DNA of 64,000 nucleotides from Sulfuracidifex tepidarius (GCF_008326425.1 NZ_AP018929.1:1688875-1752874), one strand, 5' to 3'; counted from the stretch's first letter, positions 27,411-37,339 are shown. The notes: generated by a model from the sequence alone, not told the origin. Program-made: numbers and translations.

Positions 27411-28801
27411 TAGATTTCGTAATACAGACCTTTATATTATTGATACCTTCTTTGGTTCTATTGAATCAAGTTTGGTTATACTTCCTGCATAAGAAATCTA
27501 TGAAGTTATTTTCAAACGTTCAAGTGAATGGCAATTTCCCTCTCCTCTCTATAATAGTACCTACTAAGGGAGAGAAAATTGAAACTATATTAGGTCTTTT
27601 AGATAATGTAAAGAATTTTAAATGGGATCTATCAAAAATTGAGATAATAATAGTTTCAGATGATTCAGAAGAATTTGTAAATGAGTTGAGAAAAGCTATA
27701 GCTAAAGAGAATGTACAATTTAATGTTAATGTTTTTAGAAGAGAACGAAAGCTAGGATTTAAAAGTGGTGCCTTGTCTTATGGGCTAGAAAGGGCCCATG
27801 GAGAACTTGTAATAACGTTGGACGTAGACTCTAGACTAGACCCAGAATCGATCTATAGAGCATATATGAGAATGATCTCTGCCGGGTGTGATGCGGTATC
27901 TTTAAAGTGGATAGGGTATACTTCAGATAATTCTATCCTAGCTAAGGCTCTACTAGTATCTACAAAACTTGGTAGTTTGACTATGCTGCTCGGTAGGCAT
28001 GCAGCAGGTTTTAATGTGTTCCCTGTAGGTTCTGGAACACTCTATAAGAAGAAATGCCTAGACGACGTTGGAGGGTGGGATTACAGAATGATACAGGACG
28101 ATTTAGAGATAGGTACAAGACTAATGAGCAAGGGTTATAAAATATGTGCTAGTGATTCTCCTATATTCGTAGAGGTTCCAAATAATTTTGTTTCATTTTT
28201 TATACAACAGACCAGATGGGCTATGGGTACGACAGAAGTTTTGAAGAATAGGTTTAGATACATTCTCTTTTCTAAGTCGTCAATAGCTAAGAAGTTAGAA
28301 ACTATACTTTATCTTTCTCAGTATTTTCCTATAGCATTTACTTTCATAACATCTATTTTTCTTCCTTTTTTACCTTTCTTTCATGTTGCAGATCCGTTGT
28401 TTTCTCCTTTGTTTCTTCTATGGATTGCCTCAGTAGCTGTATATTCATTAATTTACATAAAGATTGCAGAGGAGACTAATTTCTCACTCTTTGATTCAAT
28501 TAGGTCTTTGGGCAAGGTATCAGCGTACACTGTCGCAATTTCTCCCTTTATCACGATAAGTCTCATTAAGGGCTTCATGGGTAAGAGAACCTATGTTGTG
28601 ACGCCTAAAGGAAAAGTATCTGATCCTAATAAAAAATACATAAAGATAATCTCTATTATTGGTACTATAGGTATTTTATTCTTGACTGGTGGAATTTTTC
28701 TTATTGTAAGCAGCTATTACCTTGTAGGACTTTGGCTTTTGTATTACGCAGCTGGGTATATTTTCACTGCATTCTCTTATGTAAAAGAGCTAGAATGTTA
28801 G
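27401..28801 (+). CDS. Membrane-bound family 2 glycosyltransferase
   Basis: A 466-residue processive-type GT2 enzyme. One N-terminal membrane segment (about 5-30) is followed by the GT-A domain: IIVPTKGE, the DxD motif in TLDVDSRLD, the acceptor motif QDDLEIGTRL and QQTRWAMG. Several C-terminal membrane segments follow. Homologues lie beside the ups genes in Sulfolobales, where S-layer N-glycans guide species-specific aggregation, so a part in surface glycosylation is plausible. The sugar and acceptor are unknown. Confidence 0.85.
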   Translation: MSLIDFVIQTFILLIPSLVLLNQVWLYFLHKKSMKLFSNVQVNGNFPLLSIIVPTKGEKIETILGLLDNVKNFKWDLSKIEIIIVSDDSEEFVNELRKAIAKENVQFNVNVFRRERKLGFKSGALSYGLERAHGELVITLDVDSRLDPESIYRAYMRMISAGCDAVSLKWIGYTSDNSILAKALLVSTKLGSLTMLLGRHAAGFNVFPVGSGTLYKKKCLDDVGGWDYRMIQDDLEIGTRLMSKGYKICASDSPIFVEVPNNFVSFFIQQTRWAMGTTEVLKNRFRYILFSKSSIAKKLETILYLSQYFPIAFTFITSIFLPFLPFFHVADPLFSPLFLLWIASVAVYSLIYIKIAEETNFSLFDSIRSLGKVSAYTVAISPFITISLIKGFMGKRTYVVTPKGKVSDPNKKYIKIISIIGTIGILFLTGGIFLIVSSYYLVGLWLLYYAAGYIFTAFSYVKELEC

Positions 28802-28835
28802 TTTATAATTTCACCAAGTTTAATCTTCTTCCCAA

Positions 28836-31463
28836 ATGACTGTGAGTTACGCTAACTTCGAGAAGGAAGACAAAGTTTTCTCGATGTTGAGGCCATATGT
28901 GTCGACGTGGCTCAAAGAAAAATATGGAGAGTTCACACCACCGCAGAGGGCTTCAATTCCACTTATAAAATTAGGAAATAATGTCCTTGTCTCCAGCCCG
29001 ACTGGGAGCGGAAAGACCCTTTCAGCTTTTCTTGGCATTTTGGACACGCTGTTTGAGCTTGGAGAGAAGGGCCAACTAGAGGATAAGGTGTATGCAATTT
29101 ACATTTCCCCATTAAGGGCCCTGAATAACGATATGAAGAGAAACCTTCTATCACCCCTTAATGAGATCAAAGAAAGGGTTCCTAATCTGCCTCAGATTAG
29201 GATAGGAGTGAGAACTAGCGATACGTCTTCTTACGAGAAACAGAAAATGGTGAAGACGCCTCCTCATATTCTAATTACAACCCCAGAATCATTTGCGATA
29301 TCCATGGTTTCCCCCAAGTTCAGTGAAAGGCTACAAGATGTGAGATGGTTAATAGTAGACGAAATTCATGAAATAGCTAACAGTAAGAGAGGTTCTTATT
29401 TATCTGCTATGATAGAGATATTTCAAAATCTAATAGCAAAGCAGGAAATTACAAGAATAGGCTTGAGCGCCACAGTATCTCCCTTGGACAGTATTGCTCA
29501 GTTTCTTGTAGGGAAGAACAGAGATTGCAAGATAATCGATGCTAGGTTCGTAAAACCGGTAGATTTGAAAGTGATCTCCCCGGTCAGAGATTTAGTTCAT
29601 GAGCCTGAAAGTAAAATTGAGGAAGGCATATATAATTCTATACTTGAAGAAATAAAAAAGCATAGAACTACTTTGATCTTTACTAACACGAGACATGCAG
29701 CGGAGAATGTGTCATATAAACTTAGGAGAATAGCGAAGATTAAAGGACTTTTCCCAGAGGACTCGATAGAGGCTCATCATAGTTCGCTAAGCAAAGAAGT
29801 GAGACTCGAAGTAGAAGAGAAGCTAAAACGCGGAGATCTGAAAGTAGTTATTTCATCTACCAGTCTAGAGTTAGGGATAGACATAGGTTACATTGACGTT
29901 GTAATTCTTTTAAGTAGCCCTAAGAGTGTGAGCCGTCTGCTCCAACGTATAGGGAGAGCCGGTCATCACATAAGGTCTATAAGTAAAGGAAGGATGATTG
30001 TGGTAGACAGGGACGATCTTGTAGAATGTAGCGTATTAGCACAGTTAGCCAGAGAAAAGAAGATAGACGCAGTTCATATACCTAGAAATCCTTTGGATGT
30101 GCTCTCACAAGTCATAATAGCATCTACAATAATTTCGAGGGGAATTCAAAAGGACAAGCTTTACGATATCGTAACATCCTCTTATTCATATTCTACACTT
30201 AACAAAGATGATTTCGATATGGTTTTAAATTATTTATTGGGAGAATACGGGCTGGAGCAAAGGAACGTATATTCAAAGATAGGACTTGACGATAACGGAA
30301 ACATAAGGCCAAAGGGAAGCATGAGAATGATATTTTACATGAATAGCGGAACTATCCCCGATGAGGCCGTGGTTCCTGTCATGACTGAGAATGGTAGGTA
30401 TGTAGGTAACTTAGAGGAAGAGTTCGTCGAGATGCTCACTCCAGGGGATGTGTTCGTATTGGGAGGCAGAACGTATCAGTTTCTATCTAGCAAGGGCCTA
30501 TCCGTAGTTGTTAAGTCTGCAGAAGGTCAAAGGCCTACAGTTCCTAGCTGGTTTTCTGAGATGCTTCCTTTAGCTTATGAGTCCGCATTAGAGATCGGAA
30601 AGTTCCGTAGGGAAGTCAAAGAGATGCTGGATAGAGGCGATCCTAAAGACGAGATAGTAAATTGGATATCTAAAAGGCTGGATATAAGTAAGTATGCTTC
30701 CATTTCAATTTACTATTATATAGCAGAAATGTATTATTTCACTAATGGTATAATACCATCAGATAATAACATCTTAATTGAAAAATTTGATGATGAGGAC
30801 GGAAGACGAAACTTCATCTTCCACGCTTTATATGGAAGGAGGACACTGGACGCCTTATCTAGGGGAGTTGCACAGATAGTTACAAGGGATCTCGAAGAAG
30901 ACGTCAAACTATCAGTTTTAGATAACGGTTTCATAATAACTCTTCCTAGGAAGACTGACTACGAAATAGAAAACATCTTTGAAAAACTAGATGTAGAAAG
31001 ATTCTATGAGGAGCTTAGCGACGTGATCCTGAGAACCGAAATGATGCGTCGTAGGTTCAGACATTGCGCCGAAAGGTCATTCATGTTACTGAGGAGGTAT
31101 AAGGGGCATAAGACAAACCTTGAGAGAAGACAAATAAATTCAGAGGTTCTGCTTAGTGTTGTAAAAGACCTAGGAGGTTTTCCAGTGCTCAAAGAAACTA
31201 TAAGGGAGATCCTAGAAGACCATATGGACATACAAAGGGCTATTGAAGTTTTAAGGAAGATAAAGTCTAATGAAATACATGTAACCGTAATTGGACCGAA
31301 TACTATACCAAGCCCGTTCTCTCATTCCATGTTATTGAAGGAGCATTATGATGTAGTTTTAGCCGAGGATAAGAGGAATTTAATGAAGAAGCTTCACGAG
31401 TCTGTCATAGAGTTCTTGAGAGAGAAAGGAGTTAACATCGATCTTGACTACACTTCCGTGTAA
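28836..31463 (+). CDS. Lhr-like superfamily 2 DNA helicase
   Basis: An 875-residue helicase. Motif I is SPTGSGKTLSAF, motif II DEIHE, motif III GLSATVSP, and motif VI QRIGRAGHH. A winged-helix region and the long Lhr C-terminal core follow. Archaeal Lhr enzymes unwind forks and recombination intermediates. The gene is the last of the ups-linked DNA-processing set and is probably involved in recombining imported DNA. An AATTTC hexamer (28807-28812) and a TTTAAT box precede it. The ATG at 28836 and a GTG at 28842 are both possible starts. Its last 84 bases overlap the opposite JAMM gene. Confidence 0.88.
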   Translation: MTVSYANFEKEDKVFSMLRPYVSTWLKEKYGEFTPPQRASIPLIKLGNNVLVSSPTGSGKTLSAFLGILDTLFELGEKGQLEDKVYAIYISPLRALNNDMKRNLLSPLNEIKERVPNLPQIRIGVRTSDTSSYEKQKMVKTPPHILITTPESFAISMVSPKFSERLQDVRWLIVDEIHEIANSKRGSYLSAMIEIFQNLIAKQEITRIGLSATVSPLDSIAQFLVGKNRDCKIIDARFVKPVDLKVISPVRDLVHEPESKIEEGIYNSILEEIKKHRTTLIFTNTRHAAENVSYKLRRIAKIKGLFPEDSIEAHHSSLSKEVRLEVEEKLKRGDLKVVISSTSLELGIDIGYIDVVILLSSPKSVSRLLQRIGRAGHHIRSISKGRMIVVDRDDLVECSVLAQLAREKKIDAVHIPRNPLDVLSQVIIASTIISRGIQKDKLYDIVTSSYSYSTLNKDDFDMVLNYLLGEYGLEQRNVYSKIGLDDNGNIRPKGSMRMIFYMNSGTIPDEAVVPVMTENGRYVGNLEEEFVEMLTPGDVFVLGGRTYQFLSSKGLSVVVKSAEGQRPTVPSWFSEMLPLAYESALEIGKFRREVKEMLDRGDPKDEIVNWISKRLDISKYASISIYYYIAEMYYFTNGIIPSDNNILIEKFDDEDGRRNFIFHALYGRRTLDALSRGVAQIVTRDLEEDVKLSVLDNGFIITLPRKTDYEIENIFEKLDVERFYEELSDVILRTEMMRRRFRHCAERSFMLLRRYKGHKTNLERRQINSEVLLSVVKDLGGFPVLKETIREILEDHMDIQRAIEVLRKIKSNEIHVTVIGPNTIPSPFSHSMLLKEHYDVVLAEDKRNLMKKLHESVIEFLREKGVNIDLDYTSV

Positions 31464-31748
31464 GATGAAACCTTCAATACAATTTCTCCCAACGATTATC
31501 CAAGGTTCTTTCCATGCATTCATGTTCTCAATATCTTTTTCACTTGGATAACATATTCCACTCAGATGGGTATGAAAAAGAGCCTTGAGTTTTTCGACGC
31601 CTCTATCTTTCAATATACTATATAACTTAATATAATCACAAATAAATTCATGATCATTAGTAGCTATATTCTCAATTTCTATGATCTCATCATCCATTAT
31701 TATTCCACATCTCTCTTTTTCAACCATCCTTCTTGTCATTGTGTTCAT
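31380..31748 (-). CDS. JAMM/MPN metalloprotease-like protein
   Basis: A 122-residue protein with the JAMM zinc signature HTHLSGICYPSEKD (H-x-H, then S and D) and an upstream acidic cluster that may supply the catalytic glutamate. Archaeal JAMM proteins remove ubiquitin-like modifiers (SAMP/Urm1) or small adducts. Methionines at positions 1, 4 and 8 are alternative starts. The gene is antisense to the 3' end of the helicase gene over 84 bases. Link to DNA repair or protein degradation is only positional. Confidence 0.75.
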   Translation of the reverse strand: MNTMTRRMVEKERCGIIMDDEIIEIENIATNDHEFICDYIKLYSILKDRGVEKLKALFHTHLSGICYPSEKDIENMNAWKEPWIIVGRNCIEGFILHGSVVKIDVNSFLSQELYDRLVKLLH

Positions 31749-31836
31749 AATTTAATGAGTATATCTGTCTGGTAATTTCGAAAAACATAGACTATTGTCT
31801 TTGAGATATCTAATAATAAGCTTGAAAAGATTATTT

Positions 31837-31888
31837 TTAAGAAATGGCTTTAACCTAGTTAATATTTCATTAGGCTAAGATTTCTTAA
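31837..31888. repeat. Imperfect inverted repeat before an 8-codon frame
   Basis: TTAAGAAAT (31837-31845) pairs perfectly with ATTTCTTAA (31880-31888), and the inner TTTAACCTA and TAGGCTAAG pair partly, giving a stem of about 18-20 bases. A strong Shine-Dalgarno-like GGGGGAG (31889-31895) follows, then ATG at 31899 and a stop after eight codons. The 215-base gap 31749-31964 otherwise holds nothing I can identify. This could be a leftover of a lost gene or mobile element. Confidence 0.45.
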
Positions 31889-31964
31889 GGGGGAGTAAAT
31901 GGCTATAGATGTAATCATAATGTAACATATACTGTATTAGAAAACATACGTCATAATATTCAGA

Positions 31965-32867
31965 TTAAGGAACCCATAAGCCTTCTAGTCCAGCTATCGC
32001 TTTTAGTATATCCGTCCTAGTTACTATTCCAATAGCTCTACCATCAGAATCTAACACAATTAATCTTCCTACATTATAAATTATCATCTTTTTTATCGCA
32101 TCAAGTATATCATCTTCGCTAGATATAGTTATAACTTGCTTCTTCATGTAATCTGATACCTTGGCTTCAAAATTTCCTTCAAAGAAAGCTTTTATTATAT
32201 CAGCTGTAGTTAATATTCCTAGAATTTCTTCGTTCTCTCCTAACACCGGTGCTCCTCTTATTCCTTCCTTGTACAAGTTTATTGATGCTTCCTTTAGAGT
32301 ATAAGATGGTCTAAGAGCCACCAACTTCTTGGAAATTAAGTTTTTCACTTTCTCTTTAGGTATGCTTATCATCCTCTTTACATCGATTACTATTTCTCGG
32401 CTTTTCTCATCTAGATGAAGCAAAATACCTTCTATTACAAGTCTGCTGTAGGGAGTCGGCCCTAGTCTTACTGGATCTCCTACCTTTAGTTTTCTTAAAT
32501 CTCCATCTATTTCGAGCAAAACCTTGTTTGCTAAAGGGTTTGTTATATCTAATATTTCAATATTGTTTATTTTTATATCAGTTTCTATCATTCCCTTGTA
32601 TAGGTTTAGCTTATCATAAATAGGGGTAATGACTGGGTTCTTTATCACTTCATAAGCTTTCAACGTTGGCATGTATCCCCCATTAGGTCCTGGTTTAGAA
32701 TCTATTAAACCGAGAACCTTCAAGCTTAATATTATATTTCTTACAGTTCCTTCATCCTTATTTATAACATCAGCTACTTCCTTGCTCTTAATCATCTTTT
32801 TGTTTTTAGTATAGAGATCCACTAGGGCTAGCAATATTTCCCTCTGAGTTGGCGACAGATTTTGCAT
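31965..32867 (-). CDS. HTH and CBS-domain regulator
   Basis: A 300-residue protein. Residues 1-75 form a winged helix (QREILLALVDLY, then SKEVADVINKDEGTVRN), 90-170 a middle beta-rich domain, and 180-298 a pair of CBS domains (RGAPVLGENEEILGILTTADI and VGRLIVLDSDGRAIGIVTRTD, shown in part). CBS pairs bind adenine nucleotides, so it may sense energy state or SAM. Related Sulfolobales and Pyrobaculum proteins are annotated as CBS-domain transcription regulators. Its targets are unknown. It lies 24 bases downstream of the next minus-strand gene, probably in one unit. Confidence 0.8.
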   Translation of the reverse strand: MQNLSPTQREILLALVDLYTKNKKMIKSKEVADVINKDEGTVRNIILSLKVLGLIDSKPGPNGGYMPTLKAYEVIKNPVITPIYDKLNLYKGMIETDIKINNIEILDITNPLANKVLLEIDGDLRKLKVGDPVRLGPTPYSRLVIEGILLHLDEKSREIVIDVKRMISIPKEKVKNLISKKLVALRPSYTLKEASINLYKEGIRGAPVLGENEEILGILTTADIIKAFFEGNFEAKVSDYMKKQVITISSEDDILDAIKKMIIYNVGRLIVLDSDGRAIGIVTRTDILKAIAGLEGLWVP

Positions 32868-32891
32868 CGTTAATTATAATTTGATAGTTTC

Positions 32892-33602
32892 TTAAAAATT
32901 TCTTTGTGGCACCTTGACGCCTAGAGCTCTATTCAATATCCTTTCTTTTACCTTAAAGACATTGGACGATATAAGGGCCACATAGTCTTCCCTTGGTAAA
33001 GGATAGTCTATCCCAATCCTTATCGCTATTGCCTTCTTAGTTGCAATGAAGCTGTACTTGTCCTTTATTTCCCCTTCAGCGATGGATTCTGCCAACTTGA
33101 ACGCGGTGTAGAACCTCGCAAAGCTCTTAGCCGTATGCTTTATTTCGTCCGTTTCAGAGAGAAACAAGTTTCTCAAATCGGTTATTAGTTCTTCTTCCTC
33201 AGCTAATGAGAAGATAACCATGGTGAAGAGTAACCTAAGAGATCTGGCCAAAGAATCTTTACTCTTCTCAGCTAAGTTGAATGCCTCCTCTGGTGTTCCT
33301 TTTCTAATCACTCTCTCAATTTCCTCATAATTTTTCTCTATATAGAATATCCTATTGAATAAATCTGGCATTTCTTGATCCAATCCCAAGCCATATTTTC
33401 CTATCACGTAAAGGCTAGATAGTTCCTTATCGTATACATCATTAGCGTTAAATCCCCTAAATGGCTGTATATGGTCTTCCTTATAACGTTCCTCTAAAAG
33501 AGTTTTTACTCTTTCTCTATCATAAACTACTGGGTTTTGTGATATAATACTCCATACATCTGTTAGTGTCTTTACCTTTGGCTTGTAGATGTCCTTCACC
33601 AT
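32892..33602 (-). CDS. Conserved crenarchaeal protein (possibly DUF2192)
   Basis: A 236-residue, mostly helical soluble protein with no catalytic motif that I recognise. The segment LTDVWSIISQNPVVYDRERV and the C-terminal YPLPREDYVALISSNVFKV suggest a family I recall as DUF2192, restricted to Sulfolobales and relatives; this is unverified. It sits upstream of the HTH-CBS gene on the same strand and is divergent from the coiled-coil gene at 33662. Confidence 0.6.
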   Translation of the reverse strand: MVKDIYKPKVKTLTDVWSIISQNPVVYDRERVKTLLEERYKEDHIQPFRGFNANDVYDKELSSLYVIGKYGLGLDQEMPDLFNRIFYIEKNYEEIERVIRKGTPEEAFNLAEKSKDSLARSLRLLFTMVIFSLAEEEELITDLRNLFLSETDEIKHTAKSFARFYTAFKLAESIAEGEIKDKYSFIATKKAIAIRIGIDYPLPREDYVALISSNVFKVKERILNRALGVKVPQRNF

Positions 33603-33661
33603 GTCAATCTCTCTTCTATATGCTGGTTTGCTTAAAAAGGATTTGAGTTAAGTCAAATCAC

Positions 33662-34054
33662 ATGAGCACTTTAGAAGAAAATCTAAAACCAAGCATTGTT
33701 TTGTTGTCTACCTCAGATTTAGAGATCGAGGTAAAGGAACTTAAGGAACAGATTCGGAACCTCAAAGAAAACAGCGACGCTGAACATCTGAAAATAGAAG
33801 AGAAAATTGACGGAGTGATAAGAGGGTTAGCATGGCTCAACATTGCTAAATCTCAAGGTATGTGGAAGTCAAGAACGTGCAGGTACATGGATAATGACGC
33901 ATGCTCAGCGTGGAATGTGAATGAGCCTGAGAAATTGGGGATTCCCGCTGATGCTGTGACGCTAGAGCAGAACGGTAATAAGAGAATATCTGTGTTGAAG
34001 TTTCCAGAGTTATGTATATCCTGTCCTCTATACGAAGCCAAAAGAACTCAATAA
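33662..34054 (+). CDS. Coiled-coil protein with four conserved-looking cysteines
   Basis: A 130-residue protein. Residues 18-52 are a charged coiled coil (EIEVKELKEQIRNLKEN). The C-terminal part contains TCRY, ACSAW and CISC, four cysteines that could bind zinc or an Fe-S cluster. I do not recognise the family. A TTAAAAA box at 33632-33638 gives leaderless expression from the ATG at 33662. It overlaps the convergent HTH gene by 27 bases. Confidence 0.6.
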   Translation: MSTLEENLKPSIVLLSTSDLEIEVKELKEQIRNLKENSDAEHLKIEEKIDGVIRGLAWLNIAKSQGMWKSRTCRYMDNDACSAWNVNEPEKLGIPADAVTLEQNGNKRISVLKFPELCISCPLYEAKRTQ

Positions 34055-34396
34055 TTCATTCGTTTCTGCTTCTTTCAATACTTCCATTAATTTTTTAAGA
34101 TCTTTGTTATCTTTGAGGCTGGAAACTTCTACATTCTCTAAGAACTCCAAAAGACTGCTCGATAGATCGTTTAATATTATATCGTTGATCTTCCTTCTTT
34201 CATCTTCTTGTGCTATGGAGTACGCTCTTTTCAGGACCGTATCGCTCGGATGCGTAACGTTATTTATGTATTTAGTTATAAGTGCTGGAGAAACTCCTAA
34301 TTCCAACGCTAATTCTTTTTTACCCCTTCTTTCTAGTAATAGTGAAATTATATCTATGCGAGCATCTTTGCTTAAGTTATGAAAAATTCTTTCCAT
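34028..34396 (-). CDS. Small HTH DNA-binding protein
   Basis: A 122-residue protein. The N-terminal helix-turn-helix is visible as KKELALELGVSPALITKYINN, an XRE-like arrangement. The C-terminal half is helical and acidic and probably dimerises. Its start at 34396 shares a perfect palindromic TTTTAAAA box (34418-34425) with the divergent MDR gene at 34448, so it may regulate that gene and itself. The effector is unknown. Confidence 0.68.
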   Translation of the reverse strand: MERIFHNLSKDARIDIISLLLERRGKKELALELGVSPALITKYINNVTHPSDTVLKRAYSIAQEDERRKINDIILNDLSSSLLEFLENVEVSSLKDNKDLKKLMEVLKEAETNELLSSFGFV

Positions 34397-34417
34397 GTTA
34401 AGAAGTACCCTTAAAAC

Positions 34418-34425
34418 TTTTAAAA
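34418..34425. promoter_or_regulatory. Symmetric shared TATA element
   Basis: The palindrome TTTTAAAA has its centre 26-27 bases from the plus-strand ATG at 34448 and 25-26 bases from the minus-strand ATG at 34396. One symmetric TBP site could direct leaderless transcription both ways. This is the clearest example in the window. Confidence 0.6.
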
Positions 34426-34447
34426 ATGAAATAAGGTAAAGTGTAGA

Positions 34448-35329
34448 ATGAAGTCGTTAGTTTTCGACCAAGGTATTATACCAAAGGACATCCCTGCAAA
34501 ACAAGTCGGAAAGAATCAGGTTGCGATCAAACCTTGCAGAGTGCTCATATCTTCAATTGAAAATTCTATCTACTTAGGTCTACTATGGGTTAATCCGTCT
34601 ACAGTATTAGGAAGTATAGGGATGGGCAAGGTTGCGGAAGTTGGAGTAGAGCTGGATCCCAGTTTAAGGGGCAGGAAAGTGCTAGTCTCTCCTTATTCCT
34701 CTCAAGGAGGGATAGGAACTGAAATAGATGGTCTACTGACGGAGGAAGCTGTCATACCTTACGACGCGATAGAAGTTCTGCCTAATGATATAGGGGAAGA
34801 AGCGGTCTTACTTCCTTTCATCACGTTCGCCAGGAAAGTGAAGGAGAAAGTAGGGGGAGGAAATCTTCTACTGATAGGAGGAGGTCTATTTTCGCTGACT
34901 GTCTCCATCCTTCTTTCGGATCAAATGAGCAGTATAGGTCTTATCACAGAAGAGAAAGCTGGAATGTTTAGGCAGTTCGGCGTAGAGGACATTAGTAATT
35001 TAGAAAGGAAATGGGATTACGTTATCATTTCTACAATGAGGACGTGGGCTAGGTTTGTATCTCCAAGTCTAATAAGGGAAAAGGGTAAAATCTTCGTCCC
35101 CAACATAATGAAGAGCTGGCCGGTTATAATGTCACCAGAAATGGAGAAAATCAATATAAACGATATAAATGAAGAGGATTACTTTATATTACGTAAAAAA
35201 ATCAACCTAAAAACCTTAGAGCAGTTCTTAACTTTCTCTGACGACTTTTCTACCGCAATACCGTCATCTGGTCTTGGCACGATTGTGAGGACCGACATAG
35301 CTTTCAAGAGGCTGATAATTCTTCCTTAA
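34448..35329 (+). CDS. Medium-chain dehydrogenase/reductase-like protein
   Basis: A 293-residue protein resembling zinc-type alcohol dehydrogenases. A GroES-like N-terminal domain ([34 protein letters not shown]) precedes a Rossmann-like segment ([17 protein letters not shown]). It is shorter than usual MDR enzymes, and I cannot find the normal zinc-ligand pattern, so it may be catalytically changed. The 3' end overlaps lysN by 26 bases in convergent orientation. Substrate is unknown. Confidence 0.62.
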   Translation: MKSLVFDQGIIPKDIPAKQVGKNQVAIKPCRVLISSIENSIYLGLLWVNPSTVLGSIGMGKVAEVGVELDPSLRGRKVLVSPYSSQGGIGTEIDGLLTEEAVIPYDAIEVLPNDIGEEAVLLPFITFARKVKEKVGGGNLLLIGGGLFSLTVSILLSDQMSSIGLITEEKAGMFRQFGVEDISNLERKWDYVIISTMRTWARFVSPSLIREKGKIFVPNIMKSWPVIMSPEMEKININDINEEDYFILRKKINLKTLEQFLTFSDDFSTAIPSSGLGTIVRTDIAFKRLIILP

Positions 35330-36521
35330 TGACCTTTCCAAGAGTCTCAATCCCTCTTCTGAGTTGTTCCTTGGAAGGATAGCTGAAGTTCAGCCTCATC
35401 GTGTTCTTTCCGCTGTAATCATAGTAAAAGCTCGATCCTGGTACGTAGGCTACTCCATTTGCCATGGATTTTTCAAGCATTTTAGTTGTGTCTATTCCCT
35501 TAGGTAGCCAAGCGAAAACGAACATTCCTCCAACGGGCCTGCTCCATTTAGCTTCCTTAGGGAAGTTCTCCTCTATGGCTTGCAACATCACGTTCCTTTT
35601 CTCTATGTACGTATTCTTAACCTTTGGGAGGTTATTCATGATCACTCCACGTTTTATTGCCTCTCTAGCTATGTACTGGGACAGCGTGGGCGTATGGAGA
35701 TCCACGTTTTGCTTGTAAATCTCCATCTCTTTTATTACGTCCGTTTCAGCTACAACCCAACCCAGCCTAAGACCTGGCGAGAGAATTTTACTAAACGTGC
35801 TGGTATATATTACTCTCCCTTCTTTATCCAAAGCCTTTAAAGGAGCTGGAGAGTCACCCTCGAAGACTAAGAAGCCGTAGGCGTCGTCTTCCATGATTAT
35901 AAAATCGTATTGTGAAGCCAATTCAAGGAGTCTCTTTCTGTCCTCTAGTTTCATTGTAGTGCCAGCTGGATTCTGCGCGGTCGGTATAACGTAAAACATT
36001 TTAATTTTCTTATTTTCTTGCTTCATTTGTCTTAATTTTGTTTCTAATTGATCTAAATTCGTTCCGTTCTTTGGATCCACATCTATTCCAATAAAGTTTG
36101 GTTGCCTTGCTCTCAGTATGTTGAGGGCTGCCAAGTAAGACGGGTTCTCCACTGCTACATAGTCTCCTTTGTCGATGAAAATGTTGAAAATCATGAATAA
36201 GGCTTCTTGACTCCCTACAGTTACAAAGATGTTATCCTCAGATATCGAGGAAATTCCTCTCATCTTAGATAGATTTACTAATTCTTTCTTGAAACTTAAT
36301 ACACCAGATGTGGTAGAGTATTGTAATGCTTGGGCAGACTCTTCCTTTATAACGTCATCAGCTATCCTCCTTATGTCCTCTGCAGGAAAGGTTGTGGGGT
36401 CTGGTAGTCCTCCTGCTAGGCTTATTACCTCCCTTCCTTCAGTTAGCTTTAACAAATCTCTAATTTCCGACGTCTTCAATAAGGAGGTATCTTTGCTTAG
36501 AAAAGGCTGATAGTTCACCAT
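35304..36521 (-). CDS. lysN: Class I/II aminotransferase, LysN-like (2-aminoadipate transaminase)
   Basis: A 405-residue fold-type I PLP enzyme. The PLP lysine lies in [15 protein letters not shown]; other signatures are [33 protein letters not shown] and EDDAYGFL. It belongs to the alpha-aminoadipate/aromatic aminotransferase (LysN/KAT II) group, which converts 2-oxoadipate to alpha-aminoadipate, the LysX substrate. Broad specificity is usual, so the lysine role is likely but not exclusive. Leaderless ATG at 36521 with TTTATAAA at 36545-36551, overlapping the promoter of cinA. Confidence 0.8.
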   Translation of the reverse strand: MVNYQPFLSKDTSLLKTSEIRDLLKLTEGREVISLAGGLPDPTTFPAEDIRRIADDVIKEESAQALQYSTTSGVLSFKKELVNLSKMRGISSISEDNIFVTVGSQEALFMIFNIFIDKGDYVAVENPSYLAALNILRARQPNFIGIDVDPKNGTNLDQLETKLRQMKQENKKIKMFYVIPTAQNPAGTTMKLEDRKRLLELASQYDFIIMEDDAYGFLVFEGDSPAPLKALDKEGRVIYTSTFSKILSPGLRLGWVVAETDVIKEMEIYKQNVDLHTPTLSQYIAREAIKRGVIMNNLPKVKNTYIEKRNVMLQAIEENFPKEAKWSRPVGGMFVFAWLPKGIDTTKMLEKSMANGVAYVPGSSFYYDYSGKNTMRLNFSYPSKEQLRRGIETLGKVIKEELSAS

Positions 36522-36524
36522 TGA

Positions 36525-36551
36525 ATATTTTAGTGAATACTGCCGTTTATA
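36525..36551. promoter_or_regulatory. Overlapping opposed promoters of lysN and cinA
   Basis: ATATTTTA (36525-36532) lies about 28 bases before the proposed cinA GTG at 36557. TTTATAAA (36545-36551) lies about 27 bases before the lysN ATG at 36521 on the other strand. Both TATA-like elements are therefore packed between two start codons 36 bases apart, and bound transcription complexes should exclude each other. Confidence 0.5.
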
Positions 36552-36556
36552 AATTC

Positions 36557-37339
36557 GTGGAAACGAAAGCTGAGATCATTTCAATAGGCAATGAAGTAGT
36601 GAGTGGCAGGACTGTGAACACCAACGCTTCTCATATAGCATGGAGATTAACGTCTATGGGTTTCTTTGTGAAAAGAATAGTTTCAGTTAGAGACGAAGAA
36701 GACGAGATAAAAGACGCCTTACTTGATTCTATAAGGAGAGGCGCTTCTTTGATCGTGACTACGGGGGGATTGGGCCCTACTTATGACGACAAAACTCTAG
36801 AGTCTATAGCAAAGGCTCTTCAACTAGATCTAGAATTGAACGAAGACGCATTGAAAATGATTGAGGCTAAATACAGATCAAAAGGTATTCCTTTAACCGA
36901 GGATAGAAGAAAGATGGCCTTACTACCAAAAGGTTCTATTCCCATAGAAAACAATGAGGGTATAGCTCCTGGCGTGATTATAGACTACAAAGACTCTCAG
37001 ATCCTCTGCACTCCTGGAGTACCAAGGGAAATGGAGGGTATCCTGGAGACGTTTCTTAAGGGATATCTTAAAAGTAGGCCTGAAACTTCCTATTATGAAG
37101 AGTCATTCGTTGTTTCTGGCATAGGGGAATCCTCGATATCTCCACTTATTAAAGAACTAGTGAAGAAATACAACCTTTACATCAAATCACACCCTAAAGG
37201 AAAGGAGTTACAAGATCCTGAACTGGAAATTCAGATAGCAGGGAATGGGCAACTAGATGAGATAAGGAGGAGGGTAAAGGAATGCAGAGAGGAAATGGAA
37301 AAGGCCATCTTGAAGAATAATCTTAGCAAAAAATATTAA
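36557..37339 (+). CDS. CinA/MoaB-like molybdopterin-binding domain protein
   Basis: About 260 residues of the CinA N-terminal type. Features are [40 protein letters not shown] and [11 protein letters not shown]. Bacterial homologues act on ADP-ribose or NMN; archaeal stand-alone proteins of this domain are less characterised. I chose the GTG at 36557 rather than a TTG at 36521 because the family starts at this residue and ATATTTTA lies at the expected distance upstream. No deamidase C-terminal domain is present. Confidence 0.75.
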   Translation: METKAEIISIGNEVVSGRTVNTNASHIAWRLTSMGFFVKRIVSVRDEEDEIKDALLDSIRRGASLIVTTGGLGPTYDDKTLESIAKALQLDLELNEDALKMIEAKYRSKGIPLTEDRRKMALLPKGSIPIENNEGIAPGVIIDYKDSQILCTPGVPREMEGILETFLKGYLKSRPETSYYEESFVVSGIGESSISPLIKELVKKYNLYIKSHPKGKELQDPELEIQIAGNGQLDEIRRRVKECREEMEKAILKNNLSKKY

